A DNA stretch of 64,000 nt, from the NCBI GenBank assembly GCA_963740605.1, contig CAVUFC010000021.1, forward strand, positions 372,001 through 436,000, written 5' to 3'. A program made the translations under genes and the position numbers. Positions 16,601 to 25,401 of the stretch are shown here, in pieces. The notes beneath the pieces were generated by a model. That model saw only the letters and a program-made list of their open reading frames with translations, was not told the origin of the DNA and made no database searches. The DNA comes from DASSUW01 sp963740605. GTDB taxonomy: Bacteria > Actinomycetota > Thermoleophilia > Solirubrobacterales > Solirubrobacteraceae. Every line of letters starts with the position of its first letter. Within the stretch, counting starts at the first letter, position 1.

Positions 16601-17206
16601 CTAGAGCCAGCCGCGCTCCTCGGCGACCCGGATCGCCTCGATGCGGCTGTGGGCGTCGAGCTTCTGCATGATCGCCGACAGGTGGTTGCGGGTCGTGCCG
16701 GGTGAGAGATAGAGCGCCGACGCGAGCTCGGCGATCGTGCCGTACCGGCGCGCGGCGTCGAGCACTTCCTGCTCGCGGGCAGTCAGCGGATTCTCGCCCT
16801 GACTCAACGCGGCGGCCGCCAGGCCCGGGTCGACGACCCGCTGGCCCGCGACGGCGGCCCGGATCGCGCGGGCGAGCTCGGCGGCCGGCGCGTCCTTGAG
16901 CAGGAAGCCGGACGCTCCCGCCTCCATGGCGCGGCGCAGGTACCCCGGGCGGTTGAACGTGGTGAGCATCACCACGCGTACCGCCGGCAGCGCCTCACGG
17001 AGCCGGCCCGCGACGTCGAGCCCGTCGATGCCCGGGAGCCCGATGTCGAGCAGCGCGACATCGGGCGCGGCACGGTGCGCGGCGTCGAGCACCTCGTCGC
17101 CGCGCCCGACCTCGGCGACGACCTGGATGTCCTCCTCGAGGCCGAGCAGGCTCGCCAGCGCGCCGCGCACCATCGCCTGGTCCTCCGCGAGCAGGACGCG
17201 AATCAC
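16601..17206 (-). CDS. NarL/FixJ-type response regulator (DesR-like)
   Basis: A 201-residue two-component response regulator. The receiver domain has the acidic pocket ED (8-9), the phospho-acceptor D54 in ALLDIGLPGIDG, and the lysine in FLLKDAPA. The C-terminal LuxR-type HTH reads LTAREQEVLDAARRYGTIAE and ends KLDAHSRIEAIRVAEERGWL. The start overlaps the stop of the upstream kinase gene by 4 bases, so both are made together. It probably controls its own operon or a nearby transporter. A candidate operator lies before the kinase gene (18340-18356). Confidence 0.93.
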   Translation of the reverse strand: MIRVLLAEDQAMVRGALASLLGLEEDIQVVAEVGRGDEVLDAAHRAAPDVALLDIGLPGIDGLDVAGRLREALPAVRVVMLTTFNRPGYLRRAMEAGASGFLLKDAPAAELARAIRAAVAGQRVVDPGLAAAALSQGENPLTAREQEVLDAARRYGTIAELASALYLSPGTTRNHLSAIMQKLDAHSRIEAIRVAEERGWL

Positions 17207-18279
17207 GTCGCCGGGACTCGCACTCGCAGCCGGAACCCGCCGTCTGGGCCGGCGCCGGCCTCGACCGTCCCGCCGACCGACTGCGCGCGCTCGCGCAGCC
17301 CGGTCAACCCATTGCCGCTCGGGTCGGCCGGTGGCGCGCCGCGGCCGTCGTCGGCGATCTCGAGCATCCCGTCGCGCACGGTGATCACCGCGTGCTCGGC
17401 GCCGCTGTGGCGGATCGCGTTGGTCGCACCCTCGCGCACCGCCCAGGCGAGCACGGACTCGGCCTCGGGGTCGAGCGGGCCCGCGGGGCCTTCGACGCGG
17501 ACCTCGATCCCGGCCGCCTCGAGCGCCACCTTCGCGCCGGCGAGCTCGGTGCCGAGCGTCGGGCGGCGGTAGCCGTCGACCGCCTCGCGCACCTGGCTCA
17601 GGGCGCTGCGGGTGAGGTCGCGGATCTGGCCGACCTCGGTGGCGGCGGCGTCGACCCGGTCCGGCAGCAGCTTGCCGGCCAGTTCGGCCTTCAAGGCGAT
17701 CAGCGACAGGTCGTGGCCGAGCAGATCATGGAGGTCGCGGGCGAAGCGCAGGCGCTCCTCCGCGACGGCCACCTCGGCGAGCTCGGCACGCGCCTCACGC
17801 AGCGCCGCGTTGCTGCGGAACAGGCCGCCGATCAACAGCCACAGCGCGCTGGTCGCCGCGACCGCATAGGTGACGCCCCAGAACGCCCACCCTTCGCCGG
17901 CGAGTGCCATCGAGGCCGCGGCGATCGCGGTGATCGTGGCGACGGCCTTGAGGCTCGACGGAGCGGACAGCCGCACGCCCGCCGCCGATCCGGCCCAGGC
18001 GAACAGCCAGCCGAACACCGGGTCGGCCGCGAGCGTGAGCGCCACGGCGATCGCGATCATCGCGCCGACCGGCCGCAGCACGGGCTGCTCGGTCATGACG
18101 ACGTAGAGGAACAGGGCCGCGAACACCGGCACGCCGGCGGCGACAAGGGCGATCTGCCAACCCGTGGGATCGGTGAAGGCGAAGGCGACGACCGGGGCCG
18201 CCAGCCAGAGGGCGCCGAAGACAGGTCCGCCGATGCTCCACGCCCGGTGCGAGCTGAGTTTCAGGACTGCTGTATTCAT
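17203..18279 (-). CDS. Sensor histidine kinase (DesK-like, HisKA_3)
   Basis: A 358-residue membrane kinase. Residues 1-165 hold about five or six hydrophobic helices with little external loop, suggesting an intramembrane sensor, as in DesK. The phospho-acceptor histidine is in RFARDLHDLLGHDLSL, and the ATP-binding domain has REGATNAIRHSG and DDGRGAPPADPSGNGLTGL. The ATG at 18279 has TAGCGT 7 bases upstream, fitting a leaderless start. An upstream reading to 18345 adds implausible residues. It phosphorylates the downstream response regulator. Confidence 0.9.
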   Translation of the reverse strand: MNTAVLKLSSHRAWSIGGPVFGALWLAAPVVAFAFTDPTGWQIALVAAGVPVFAALFLYVVMTEQPVLRPVGAMIAIAVALTLAADPVFGWLFAWAGSAAGVRLSAPSSLKAVATITAIAAASMALAGEGWAFWGVTYAVAATSALWLLIGGLFRSNAALREARAELAEVAVAEERLRFARDLHDLLGHDLSLIALKAELAGKLLPDRVDAAATEVGQIRDLTRSALSQVREAVDGYRRPTLGTELAGAKVALEAAGIEVRVEGPAGPLDPEAESVLAWAVREGATNAIRHSGAEHAVITVRDGMLEIADDGRGAPPADPSGNGLTGLRERAQSVGGTVEAGAGPDGGFRLRVRVPAT

Positions 18280-18339
18280 GCTGGAAACGCTAGGTCGGGA
18301 CCGCGAATCCAACCAGTGTCGCGCGTCCTGGATCCGGCA

Positions 18340-18356
18340 TGACATCCGTCATGTCA
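18340..18356. promoter_or_regulatory. TGACAT-N5-ATGTCA inverted repeat upstream of the DesKR-like operon
   Basis: A perfect 6-base inverted repeat with a 5-base centre, about 60 bases before the kinase start and just upstream of its probable promoter. Arms and spacing suit a dimeric LuxR-type regulator. It overlaps the stop codon of the methyltransferase gene, so it is not there for coding reasons alone. Confidence 0.5.
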
Positions 18357-19017
18357 GCCGGTGAACCGCGACCTCGCCGTGCTCCGTGGTCGCGAGCTTG
18401 AACGTCGAACGCGCGGAGGCGAGGAAGTCGCGGGTGCCGGCGCGGCGCGGGTCGGCGAGCCAGACCTCAGCGCCCGGCGCGAGGAGCCGCGGCAGAAGGC
18501 CCAGCGCGAGCTGGACGTTGACCTGGAGATAGAAGACGTCGGCGGCGAGCACGAGGTCCCACGGGCCGCGTTCGGCGAGCGCCTCGCCGTGCGAGGCCCA
18601 GTCGACGTGCGCGACCTCCGCCTCGACCTCGTTCAATGCGAACGAGTGGGCGGCGAACGCGACGGCGTCGCTCGCGCCGTCGGTTGCCAGCACCTGCGCG
18701 CCGGCACGCGCCGCCGCGATGCTCGGCAGTGCCAGCCCGCAGCCGAGCTCGAGCACGCGCGTCGCGGGTACCGGCGGCTCGGCGGCGACCGTCTCGGCCA
18801 GCACGCGTCCGCTCGGCCACGGCATCGCCCAGTACGGAACGCCGCGCCCGGCCCCGCCCTCCTCGTGGCGCAGCTGCTCCCAGTCGCGTGGTCGCAGGAC
18901 GCGCAGATCGCCGACCTGCTGCACGCGGATGTCGAGGAGCGCGGGCGGGAGCTCTCCCTCTGACGCGCCGCGCAGCGCGGCGAGCTGGCTGCGGAGCGTG
19001 GTGGGCACGGCGATCAC
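18349..19017 (-). CDS. Class I SAM-dependent methyltransferase
   Basis: A 222-residue cytoplasmic methyltransferase. The SAM-binding loop VLELGCGLALPSIAAARAGA and the following acidic strand VLATDGAS are clear, with a post-motif segment, WDLVLAADVFYLQVNV. It resembles the METTL/Nnt1 group that methylates protein lysines or small molecules. The target is not evident. GTG 19017 (or GTG 19008) is preferred over the longer start at 19053, which would overlap the divergent isomerase gene and add residues not seen in relatives. Confidence 0.8.
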   Translation of the reverse strand: MIAVPTTLRSQLAALRGASEGELPPALLDIRVQQVGDLRVLRPRDWEQLRHEEGGAGRGVPYWAMPWPSGRVLAETVAAEPPVPATRVLELGCGLALPSIAAARAGAQVLATDGASDAVAFAAHSFALNEVEAEVAHVDWASHGEALAERGPWDLVLAADVFYLQVNVQLALGLLPRLLAPGAEVWLADPRRAGTRDFLASARSTFKLATTEHGEVAVHRLT

Positions 19018-19051
19018 GCCGAGCACCGTAGCCGGGTATCGTCCCGCGCCC

Positions 19052-19789
19052 ATGCAGCTGGCCGTCCAGCTCTACACGCTGCGCCACAAGCTCGAGCAGG
19101 ACCTCGAGGGAACGCTCGCGCAGCTCGCCGAAGCGGGCACGAGCGAGGTCGAGCTCGCCGGCTTCTACGATCGCGAGCCGCCCGCGTTCCGTGCCGCGCT
19201 CGACGCCGCCGGGCTGAAGGCGATCGCCGGCCACGTCCCGTTCGAGGGCCTCGAGCGCGCGCCCGACAAGGTCCTCGAGGTCGCCGAGATCGTCGGGACC
19301 GAGACGATCGTGCTGCCGTGGGTCACTCCGCCCGAGACCGCGGCGGAAGCCGATGACCTGGTCGAGCGGATCGTCAAGGTCAAGGACGCGATCACCGCCG
19401 GCGGGCGCGGCTTCGCGTACCACAACCACGACTTCGAGTTCCGCACGCTCGACGACGGCACCGACCTGTGGAGCCGGCTCAAGGCCGCGGGCCTCAACCA
19501 CGAGCCGGACGTCGGCTGGCTCGTCGTCGCCGGGCGCGACCCGGTGGCGGAGATCGGCGACCTGCACGGCCGCTGCCCTCTGGTGCACGCCAAGGACGTT
19601 CGCCAGAAGGCCGACGGCACGTGGGAGGACGTGATCGCGGGTGACGGCGAGATCGACTGGGACGCGATCGTCGAGGCCGCGATCGCGGCCGGCGCGACGC
19701 GGATGGTGGTCGAGCTCGACAACCCGTCCTCGCTGCCGGTCGACGACGTCGCGCTCTCGCTCGCGGCGCTGCGCAACGCGCTGCCGTGA
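19052..19789 (+). CDS. Sugar phosphate isomerase/epimerase (AP-endonuclease-2 barrel)
   Basis: A 245-residue TIM-barrel enzyme. QLYTLRHKLEQDLEGTLAQL at the start, then FAYHNHDFEF, HEPDVGWLVVAG and VHAKDVRQKADGTW, are metal-site segments of the IolE/xylose-isomerase-like family. It probably interconverts sugars or inositol derivatives in the cytoplasm. TATCGT lies 9 bases before the ATG. The stop overlaps the start of a Gfo/Idh/MocA dehydrogenase (GTGA), a pairing typical of inositol or keto-sugar catabolism. Confidence 0.87.
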   Translation: MQLAVQLYTLRHKLEQDLEGTLAQLAEAGTSEVELAGFYDREPPAFRAALDAAGLKAIAGHVPFEGLERAPDKVLEVAEIVGTETIVLPWVTPPETAAEADDLVERIVKVKDAITAGGRGFAYHNHDFEFRTLDDGTDLWSRLKAAGLNHEPDVGWLVVAGRDPVAEIGDLHGRCPLVHAKDVRQKADGTWEDVIAGDGEIDWDAIVEAAIAAGATRMVVELDNPSSLPVDDVALSLAALRNALP

Positions 19790-20787
19790 CGGACCTCGGC
19801 GTCGGGCTGATCGGCTGCGGCAACGTCAGCCAGCAATACCTGCCGAACGGGCCGAAGCTTGACGGGCTGCGGTTCGTCGCCTGCGCCGACGTCGACCCCG
19901 AGGCCGCGGCCCGCACCGCCGCCGAGCACGACCTGGTCGCCTGCACCCCGGACGCGCTGCTCGCCCGCGACGACGTCGACGTCGTCCTCAACCTCACCCC
20001 ACCGGACCTGCATGCCGACGTCGCGCTGCAGGCGATCGCCGCCGGCAAGCACGTCTACACGGAGAAGCCGCTCGCCACCAGCGTCGAGCGCGGCCGCGAG
20101 GTGCTCGACGCGGCCGACGCCGCCGGCCTGCTCGTCGGCTGCGCGCCGGACACGTTCCTCGGAGCCGGCATCCAGACCGTCAAGACCGCGCTCGACGACG
20201 GCGTGATCGGGACGCCCGCGCTCGTCCAGATCCGCATGCTGGCCCGGCCGCCGGAGTCCTGGCACCCGTCGCCCGCCTTCCTGTACGCCGATCTCGCCGG
20301 CCCGCTGCTCGACATCGGCCCGTACGGGATCGCGACCGCGGTCGAGCTCGTCGGGCCGGTGCGCCGGGTCACCGCGCTGGCGACGCGCCCGCGGGAGACC
20401 GCGACCACGCTCAGCGGCGCGGACTTCCCCATTGCCGAGCCGACCCGCGTCGGCGCCGTGCTCCTGCACGACTGCGGCGTGCTGACGACGCTCGTCGCGA
20501 CGTTCGACGCCGACGGCGCCGCGCGCCACGGCGTCGAGGTCGCCGGCAGCGAGGGAACGCTCGTCGGCGGTGATCCCAACACGTTCGACGGTCCCGTGAT
20601 CGTGCGCCGGGGCAAGGAGGACGAGCCGCTCGAGCTCGTGTCCGAGTGGAGCCACAACGCCCGCGGCCTCGGGCTGCAGGACCTCTGCCTCTCCGTCCGC
20701 GACGGCACCCCTCAGCGCGCGAGCGGCGAGCTCGGCCTGCACGTCGTGGAGGTGTTGCTCGCGATCCGCGATGCTGCACGGACGTGA
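19786..20787 (+). CDS. Gfo/Idh/MocA family oxidoreductase
   Basis: A 333-residue NAD(P)-dependent sugar dehydrogenase. The Rossmann loop GVGLIGCGNVSQQYL is at the N-terminus. The catalytic EKP motif is in VYTEKPLATS, and the C-terminal domain has AGPLLDIGPYGIATAVEL. It oxidises or reduces a sugar or cyclitol. GTG 19786 overlaps the isomerase stop by 4 bases, and its own stop overlaps the next GTG (20784), so three genes form one coupled operon. Confidence 0.9.
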   Translation: MTDLGVGLIGCGNVSQQYLPNGPKLDGLRFVACADVDPEAAARTAAEHDLVACTPDALLARDDVDVVLNLTPPDLHADVALQAIAAGKHVYTEKPLATSVERGREVLDAADAAGLLVGCAPDTFLGAGIQTVKTALDDGVIGTPALVQIRMLARPPESWHPSPAFLYADLAGPLLDIGPYGIATAVELVGPVRRVTALATRPRETATTLSGADFPIAEPTRVGAVLLHDCGVLTTLVATFDADGAARHGVEVAGSEGTLVGGDPNTFDGPVIVRRGKEDEPLELVSEWSHNARGLGLQDLCLSVRDGTPQRASGELGLHVVEVLLAIRDAART

Positions 20788-21266
20788 CCGAGCGGCCTGA
20801 CCTCCGCGCCTCCGACGCGCAACGCGACCGCACCGCCGCGGAGATCCGCGACCACTACGCCGCCGGCCGGCTCACCGAGGACGAGCTCAACGAGCGGCTC
20901 GACGCGGCCTATGGCGCCCGCACGCAGGGCGAGCTGGCCGAGCTCCGCCGCGACCTCCCCGCGCTCAGTACCCGCAACGAGCTGGGCGAGCGCCGTCGCC
21001 GGCTCCGCGGCGAGTTGATCCAGGAGACCGGCGGTGCGTTCGTGCCGTTCCTGATCTGCGCCGCGGTCTGGGCATTCGCCGGCGCGGAAGGCCAGTTCTG
21101 GCCCGTCTGGCTGTTGCTGCTCCCGCTGATCGCGATCGTGCGCAACGGCTGGCGGCTGTACGGGCCCGCGCCGGATCTCGACGGGCTCGAGGAGGAGCTT
21201 GCGAAGAAGCGCCGTCGCGAGCTCGACGAGAAGCGCGAGCGACGCCGCGCGGAGCGCGAGCGCTAG
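20784..21266 (+). CDS. DUF1707 protein with a two-helix membrane domain
   Basis: A 160-residue protein. The N-terminal DUF1707 SHOCT-like region is ERPDLRASDAQRDRTAAEIR, followed by GRLTEDELNERLDAAYGART, which is the family signature. Two short hydrophobic segments follow (FVPFLICAAVWAFAG; FWPVWLLLLPLIAIV), then a very basic coiled tail (KKRRRELDEKRERRRAERE). A longer reading from 20646 is a shadow. It is translationally coupled to the dehydrogenase but probably has an unrelated envelope role. Confidence 0.85.
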   Translation: MTERPDLRASDAQRDRTAAEIRDHYAAGRLTEDELNERLDAAYGARTQGELAELRRDLPALSTRNELGERRRRLRGELIQETGGAFVPFLICAAVWAFAGAEGQFWPVWLLLLPLIAIVRNGWRLYGPAPDLDGLEEELAKKRRRELDEKRERRRAERER

Positions 21267-22315
21267 GCCTGGCCCGGCGCGCCGCCGGGCACGCCGGTGT
21301 TCGTCGAGTAGGCCGGCTGCAGCTTCATGTCGGGCCGGATGCGGTGCACGGCCTGTGCGACGGCGATCGCGGACTCGGCAAAGCCGGTGGCGATCAGCTT
21401 GAGCTTGCCGTCGAACGTCGTGATGTCGCCGCAGGCCCACACGCGGTCGAGGCTGGTCTCCATCACGCCGTTGACGACGATGGCGCCCTTCTCGAGCTCG
21501 AAGCCCCACTCCTTGAGCGGGCCGAGCTTGGTGGAGAAGCCGAGCTGGAGCAGCACCGCGTCGCACTCGAGCTGCTCGATCGGCCTGTCCTCGGCCGCGT
21601 GGTGGAGCTCGACCCCCTCGATGATGCCGTTGCCCGCGACGCTCTTGATCACGTACGGGACGCGCAGGTCGACGCGCCCGGCGTCGACGTGCCCCATCAC
21701 CTCGGCGACCGTCGCCTCGTGGGCGCGGAAGCCCTCGCGGCGGTGCACGAGGGTCACGCGCGAGGCGGTGTCGACGAGGTTCACGACCCAGTCGAACGCG
21801 GAGTCGCCCCCGCCGACGATGACGACGCGCTTGTCGGCGAACACCGACTTCTCGCCGACGATGTAGTGCGCGCCGCGACCCTCCCACGGGGCCATGTCGA
21901 TGTCCGAGACCGGCAGCTTCTTCGGCTCGAACGCACCGTGGCCGCCGGCGACGATCACGGCCCGCGAGCGCAGGTCGCCGCGGTCGGTGTGCAGCGTCAC
22001 GTACTCGTCGTCCCACGAGATCGTGTCGGCGGTCGTCTCCAGGTGCACCGGGACGTCGAACTGCTCGAGCGACTGCTGGCGCAGCAGCCCGACGAGATCC
22101 TTGGCGAGGATCTTCGGGTGACCCGGCACGTCGAACACCCACTTCTCGGGATACAGCGTCGTGCACTGGCCGCCGAGCTCCGGCAGCGAGTCGATGATCC
22201 GTACCGACGCCTGACGCATCCCGGCCCAGAACGCGGTGGACAGCCCGACGGGGCCGGCGCCGATCACCGTGATGTCGCGGACCTCGTCGAGGTCGGCCGC
22301 CGTCGAGGTCGTCAC
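21263..22315 (-). CDS. Ferredoxin-NADP reductase type 2-like flavoprotein
   Basis: A 350-residue FAD/NAD(P)H oxidoreductase. The FAD loop is VIGAGPVGLSTAFWAG, the NADPH loop is VVIVGGGDSAFDWVVN, and the C-terminal FAD contact is VWACGDITTFDGKLKLIATG. It lacks the CxxC of thioredoxin reductase. GQCTTLYPEKWVFDVPGHP matches the YumC-type ferredoxin/flavodoxin reductase subfamily. The GTG start at 22315 overlaps the hemQ stop by 4 bases, so it is the second gene of a hemQ operon and may supply electrons linked to heme or iron use. Confidence 0.87.
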   Translation of the reverse strand: MTTSTAADLDEVRDITVIGAGPVGLSTAFWAGMRQASVRIIDSLPELGGQCTTLYPEKWVFDVPGHPKILAKDLVGLLRQQSLEQFDVPVHLETTADTISWDDEYVTLHTDRGDLRSRAVIVAGGHGAFEPKKLPVSDIDMAPWEGRGAHYIVGEKSVFADKRVVIVGGGDSAFDWVVNLVDTASRVTLVHRREGFRAHEATVAEVMGHVDAGRVDLRVPYVIKSVAGNGIIEGVELHHAAEDRPIEQLECDAVLLQLGFSTKLGPLKEWGFELEKGAIVVNGVMETSLDRVWACGDITTFDGKLKLIATGFAESAIAVAQAVHRIRPDMKLQPAYSTNTGVPGGAPGQA

Positions 22316-23005
22316 GCGGCCACCTCGACGGTCAGCGGCTCGCCGTCGAGCGCGTTCAACGCCCGCTCGACCGAGCACCCGACGCAGGTGAACGTCGGCG
22401 TGTCGCGCTTGGTGTAGGCGGAGGACTCGGTGGTGCGCAGGCGCTGCACGAGGTCGAGGAACGAGCCCGGGTCGTCGGTCTCGAACGCGACCACGAACTC
22501 CTGGTCGTCGAGCCCGAACGAGTAGCTCGTGTTGAGGTCGATCTGCGGGAACTCGCGGCCGACCGCGATGTGCTCCTGCATGATGCGCCAGCGCTCGTCC
22601 GGCGGCAGCCGGTACCACTCGCGGGTCTTGACGAAGGGGTACACGAACAGGTACTTGGCGTGGGCGGGACGGACCTGCAGGCGGGACTCGTCGGAGTATT
22701 CCGACGACTTCGTCATGGCCAGGATACGAATAGGGCGTCTCGCACCACTTCATCAGGCCGCTCTGGGCGAGCACGACGTGAAATTCGTGGATGCGCTCGA
22801 GGTTCGTCGCCTGGCTGAGCAGCATCAGGTCGGCATCCCCGCGCGTGCCGACCAGCGAGAACGCGCGCAGCAGCCGCTCGCTGGCGAAGTCCTCGCAGGC
22901 GGCCAGGAATTCGCGCTTGTGGCGGGCTCGCTCGGCGTCATCGAGCCGACGCCAGGCAGGGTCTACCTTCAGGAACGTGTACTTGACGAAATGACGTTCG
23001 GGCAT
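22312..23005 (-). pseudogene. hemQ: HemQ coproheme decarboxylase, with an apparent single-base frameshift
   Basis: Two overlapping frames together give a complete HemQ/chlorite-dismutase-family protein, the last step of the coproporphyrin-dependent heme pathway. The first frame starts at ATG 23005 (PERHFVKYTFLKVDPAW) and runs to CETPYSY. One extra base in the GG at 22722-22723 breaks it, and the second frame continues with LAMTKSSEYSDESRLQV. The C-terminal part has the catalytic tyrosine region FVYPFVKTREWY, the heme-ligand histidine in WRIMQEHIAVGREFP, and SYSFGLDDQEFVVAFETDDP. Everything else is well preserved, and the stop overlaps the downstream flavoprotein start. Sequencing error, very recent loss and recoding are all possible. 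Confidence 0.85.
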
Positions 23006-23009
23006 GGTT

Positions 23010-23025
23010 GCTTCACAAAGAATAG
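23010..23025 (-). promoter_or_regulatory. hemQ promoter core, shared with the IscA-type gene
   Basis: Read on the minus strand this is CTATTCTTTGTGAAGC, ending 4 bases before the hemQ ATG at 23005. It matches 15 of 16 bases of the element before the IscA-type gene (2788-2803). TATTCT is the likely -10. The match extends beyond the hexamer, so it is more than a chance promoter likeness. Confidence 0.5.
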
Positions 23026-23081
23026 GAACACGGGGGATAGCCGCACCGGGACGATCCGCGGCGGTCTTTAGGATTCGAGCG

Positions 23082-25391
23082 ATGCGGGTCGCCCTCGTGT
23101 CTCCATATTCGTGGACGTACCCGGGCGGTGTCACCCGCCATATCGAGGCGCTCGCGTTCGAGCTGATCGCCGCCGGCCATGACGTCCGCGTGTTCGCGCC
23201 GTTCGATCGCGACCGGCGCCGCGCCGCACTCCTGCACCGCGGGACACGGCCCCAGCAGCGCGGGGCCCCGGACTGGCTGGTACCGCTCGGCGGCACGATC
23301 GGCTGGCCCTCCAACGGGGCCGTCTCCAACCTCTCGGGGACCCCGCACGCGATCTCCACGATGCGCCGCGAACTGCGGGCGTTCGACCCCGATGTCGTGC
23401 ACGTGCACGAGCCGGTCACCCCGGTCGTCGGCTGGGACGCGCTGACCAGCGTCGACGCTCCGCTCGTCGGCACGTTCCACTGCTATTCGGAGTCCAAGCC
23501 GCCGCACATGGTCGCCGCGCTGCTCGGCGCGCGCCGCAAGCTCAATCGGCTGAATGTGCGCCTCGCCGTGTCCGAGGCCGCCGCGTGGACCGGGCGCCGC
23601 TTCTACGGCGGCCACTACCGGATCGTCCCCAACGGCGTCGCGCTGCCCGCGGGCGGCGTGCCGGCGCCGCGCCACCGTCAGCCGGGCGACCCGCTGAAAA
23701 TCGTGTTCGTCGGCCAGGCTGTCGAGCGCAAGGGCCTGCCGGTCCTGGTGCGTGCCTTCGAGGCGCTGCGCGGCCAGGTGCCCGCCGAGCTGACGATCGT
23801 CGGCGCCAGCGCCGAGGAGATCGAGCCGCTGCTCGTCGACGGCACGGGCGTGAACGCGCTCGGCCGCGTCGACGACGAGTCGCGGCAGGCCGCCCTGCTC
23901 GCCGGCGACGTGCTCGCCGCGCCGTCGCTCGGCGGGGAGTCGTTCGGCATGGTGCTGACCGAGGCGTTCGCCGCCGGCACGCCGGTCGTCGCTTCGGACA
24001 TCGCCGGCTACCGCGACGTCGTCGCCGATGGCGTCGACGGCCTGCTGGTCCCGCGCGGCGACGCTACCCGCCTGGCCGAGACGCTGCGCGACCTCGCGAT
24101 CGACCGCCCGCGGACCGAGGCGCTCGGCGCCGCCGCCGCCCTTTCGGTCGAGCGCTATGCGTGGCCGCGCGTCGCCGAGCAGGTCGTCGAGGCCTATGAG
24201 GACGCGCGCGCGGTGCCCGCGCCCGAGACCCTGCCGGCGCGAGCTGCCCTGCGGATCGGTGCCCTGCCCGCCGACGGCCAGCCGCGCTCGCCGGCCCGCC
24301 GCCTGACCTCGCTCGAGCCGCTGCCGTCGAGCGGCAACCGGGCGTTCAAGATCGTCCGTCGCGCGGCGTTCGCGGCCGCGACGATCGGCGCCGGCGTCGG
24401 GACGCTTCTCGCGTTCGAGCGGATCGGCCTGCGGCCGATCGCGCACGCGCTCGTGGACTCCCAGCCGGTGTGGGTGCTCGTCGCGCTGGCGCTGATGTGC
24501 CTGTCGATGCTGTGGCGCGCCGTCGCCTGGTGGGCGATCCTGCGCGCGGCGCTGCCCGAGGCGCTGCCGCGCCTGGTCGACGCCATACAGGGCACGACGA
24601 TCGGCGTGCTGATGTCGGCCACCTTGCCGGCGCGGCTCGGCGAGCCGTCGCGCGCGCTGGTGGTCGCCCGCCGCCTCGGCCGGCCGCGTGACCGGCTACC
24701 CGCCGTGCTCGGCACGATCGTCTCGCAGACGCTCTTGAACGTGCTCGCGCTGGTGATCCTCGGGGCCGTGATGTTCGCGACCATCGGGCTGTTCGCCGGC
24801 CGCCAGCAGGCCCTGGTTTGGTATGCGCTGGCGCCGCTTGGTGTGCTGTGCGCCGTGCTCGTGGCGCCGGCACTGCTGCGCTCCGGTCTGCCGTCGCGCT
24901 CGACCCGCGTGCACCGCTGGGTGACGCAGGTGCGCGAGGCGCTCGCGCGCGTGCGCACGGGGCTGGCCGTCTTCCGCTCGCCGCGGCTCGGGGCCGAGGC
25001 GCTCACGATGCAGCTCGGGGCCTGGGCGCTGCAGTGGGTCGCCTGCTACGTGCTGCTCGCCGCGCTCGGGCTGGACCTCGACATGGGCGCCGCCGCCGCC
25101 GTGCTGTTTGCCGTGAACGTCACCGCCGTGCTGCCGCTGACGCCGTCCAACCTCGGCGTGTTCCAGGCCGCCTGCCTGGCCGTGCTGACCGGCGCCTACG
25201 GCGTCAACGCGGCGCAGGCGCTCGGGTACGGGATCATCCTGCAGGCGGTCGAGATCGCCACCGCGATCGTCATGGGCGCTCCCGCGCTCGTCAAGGAGGG
25301 GCTGTCGTGGCGCGAGGTGCGCCTGCGCGCGATGCACACCGCCCCTGTCTCACTCGGTCCGCTGCCGCGCGAGGCCGAGAGCCGCGCCTAG
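23082..25391 (+). CDS. GT4 glycosyltransferase fused to a flippase-like (UPF0104/AglD-type) membrane domain
   Basis: A 769-residue fusion. Residues 1-400 form a GT-B glycosyltransferase of family 4 (PYSWTYPGGVTRHIEALAFE; FVGQAVERKGLPVLVRAFE; SLGGESFGMVLTEAFAAGTP), similar to PimA-type mannosyltransferases. Residues 440-740 form a polytopic domain of the lysylphosphatidylglycerol synthase TM / UPF0104 family (ATLPARLGEPSRALVVARRLG; VLPLTPSNLGVFQAACLAVL). It may add a sugar to a lipid and move the product across the membrane. ATG 23082 has TAGGAT 7 bases before it, fitting a leaderless start. An upstream ATG at 23004 overlaps hemQ. Confidence 0.88.
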   Translation: MRVALVSPYSWTYPGGVTRHIEALAFELIAAGHDVRVFAPFDRDRRRAALLHRGTRPQQRGAPDWLVPLGGTIGWPSNGAVSNLSGTPHAISTMRRELRAFDPDVVHVHEPVTPVVGWDALTSVDAPLVGTFHCYSESKPPHMVAALLGARRKLNRLNVRLAVSEAAAWTGRRFYGGHYRIVPNGVALPAGGVPAPRHRQPGDPLKIVFVGQAVERKGLPVLVRAFEALRGQVPAELTIVGASAEEIEPLLVDGTGVNALGRVDDESRQAALLAGDVLAAPSLGGESFGMVLTEAFAAGTPVVASDIAGYRDVVADGVDGLLVPRGDATRLAETLRDLAIDRPRTEALGAAAALSVERYAWPRVAEQVVEAYEDARAVPAPETLPARAALRIGALPADGQPRSPARRLTSLEPLPSSGNRAFKIVRRAAFAAATIGAGVGTLLAFERIGLRPIAHALVDSQPVWVLVALALMCLSMLWRAVAWWAILRAALPEALPRLVDAIQGTTIGVLMSATLPARLGEPSRALVVARRLGRPRDRLPAVLGTIVSQTLLNVLALVILGAVMFATIGLFAGRQQALVWYALAPLGVLCAVLVAPALLRSGLPSRSTRVHRWVTQVREALARVRTGLAVFRSPRLGAEALTMQLGAWALQWVACYVLLAALGLDLDMGAAAAVLFAVNVTAVLPLTPSNLGVFQAACLAVLTGAYGVNAAQALGYGIILQAVEIATAIVMGAPALVKEGLSWREVRLRAMHTAPVSLGPLPREAESRA

Positions 25392-25401
25392 ACTCCTCTA
25401 G

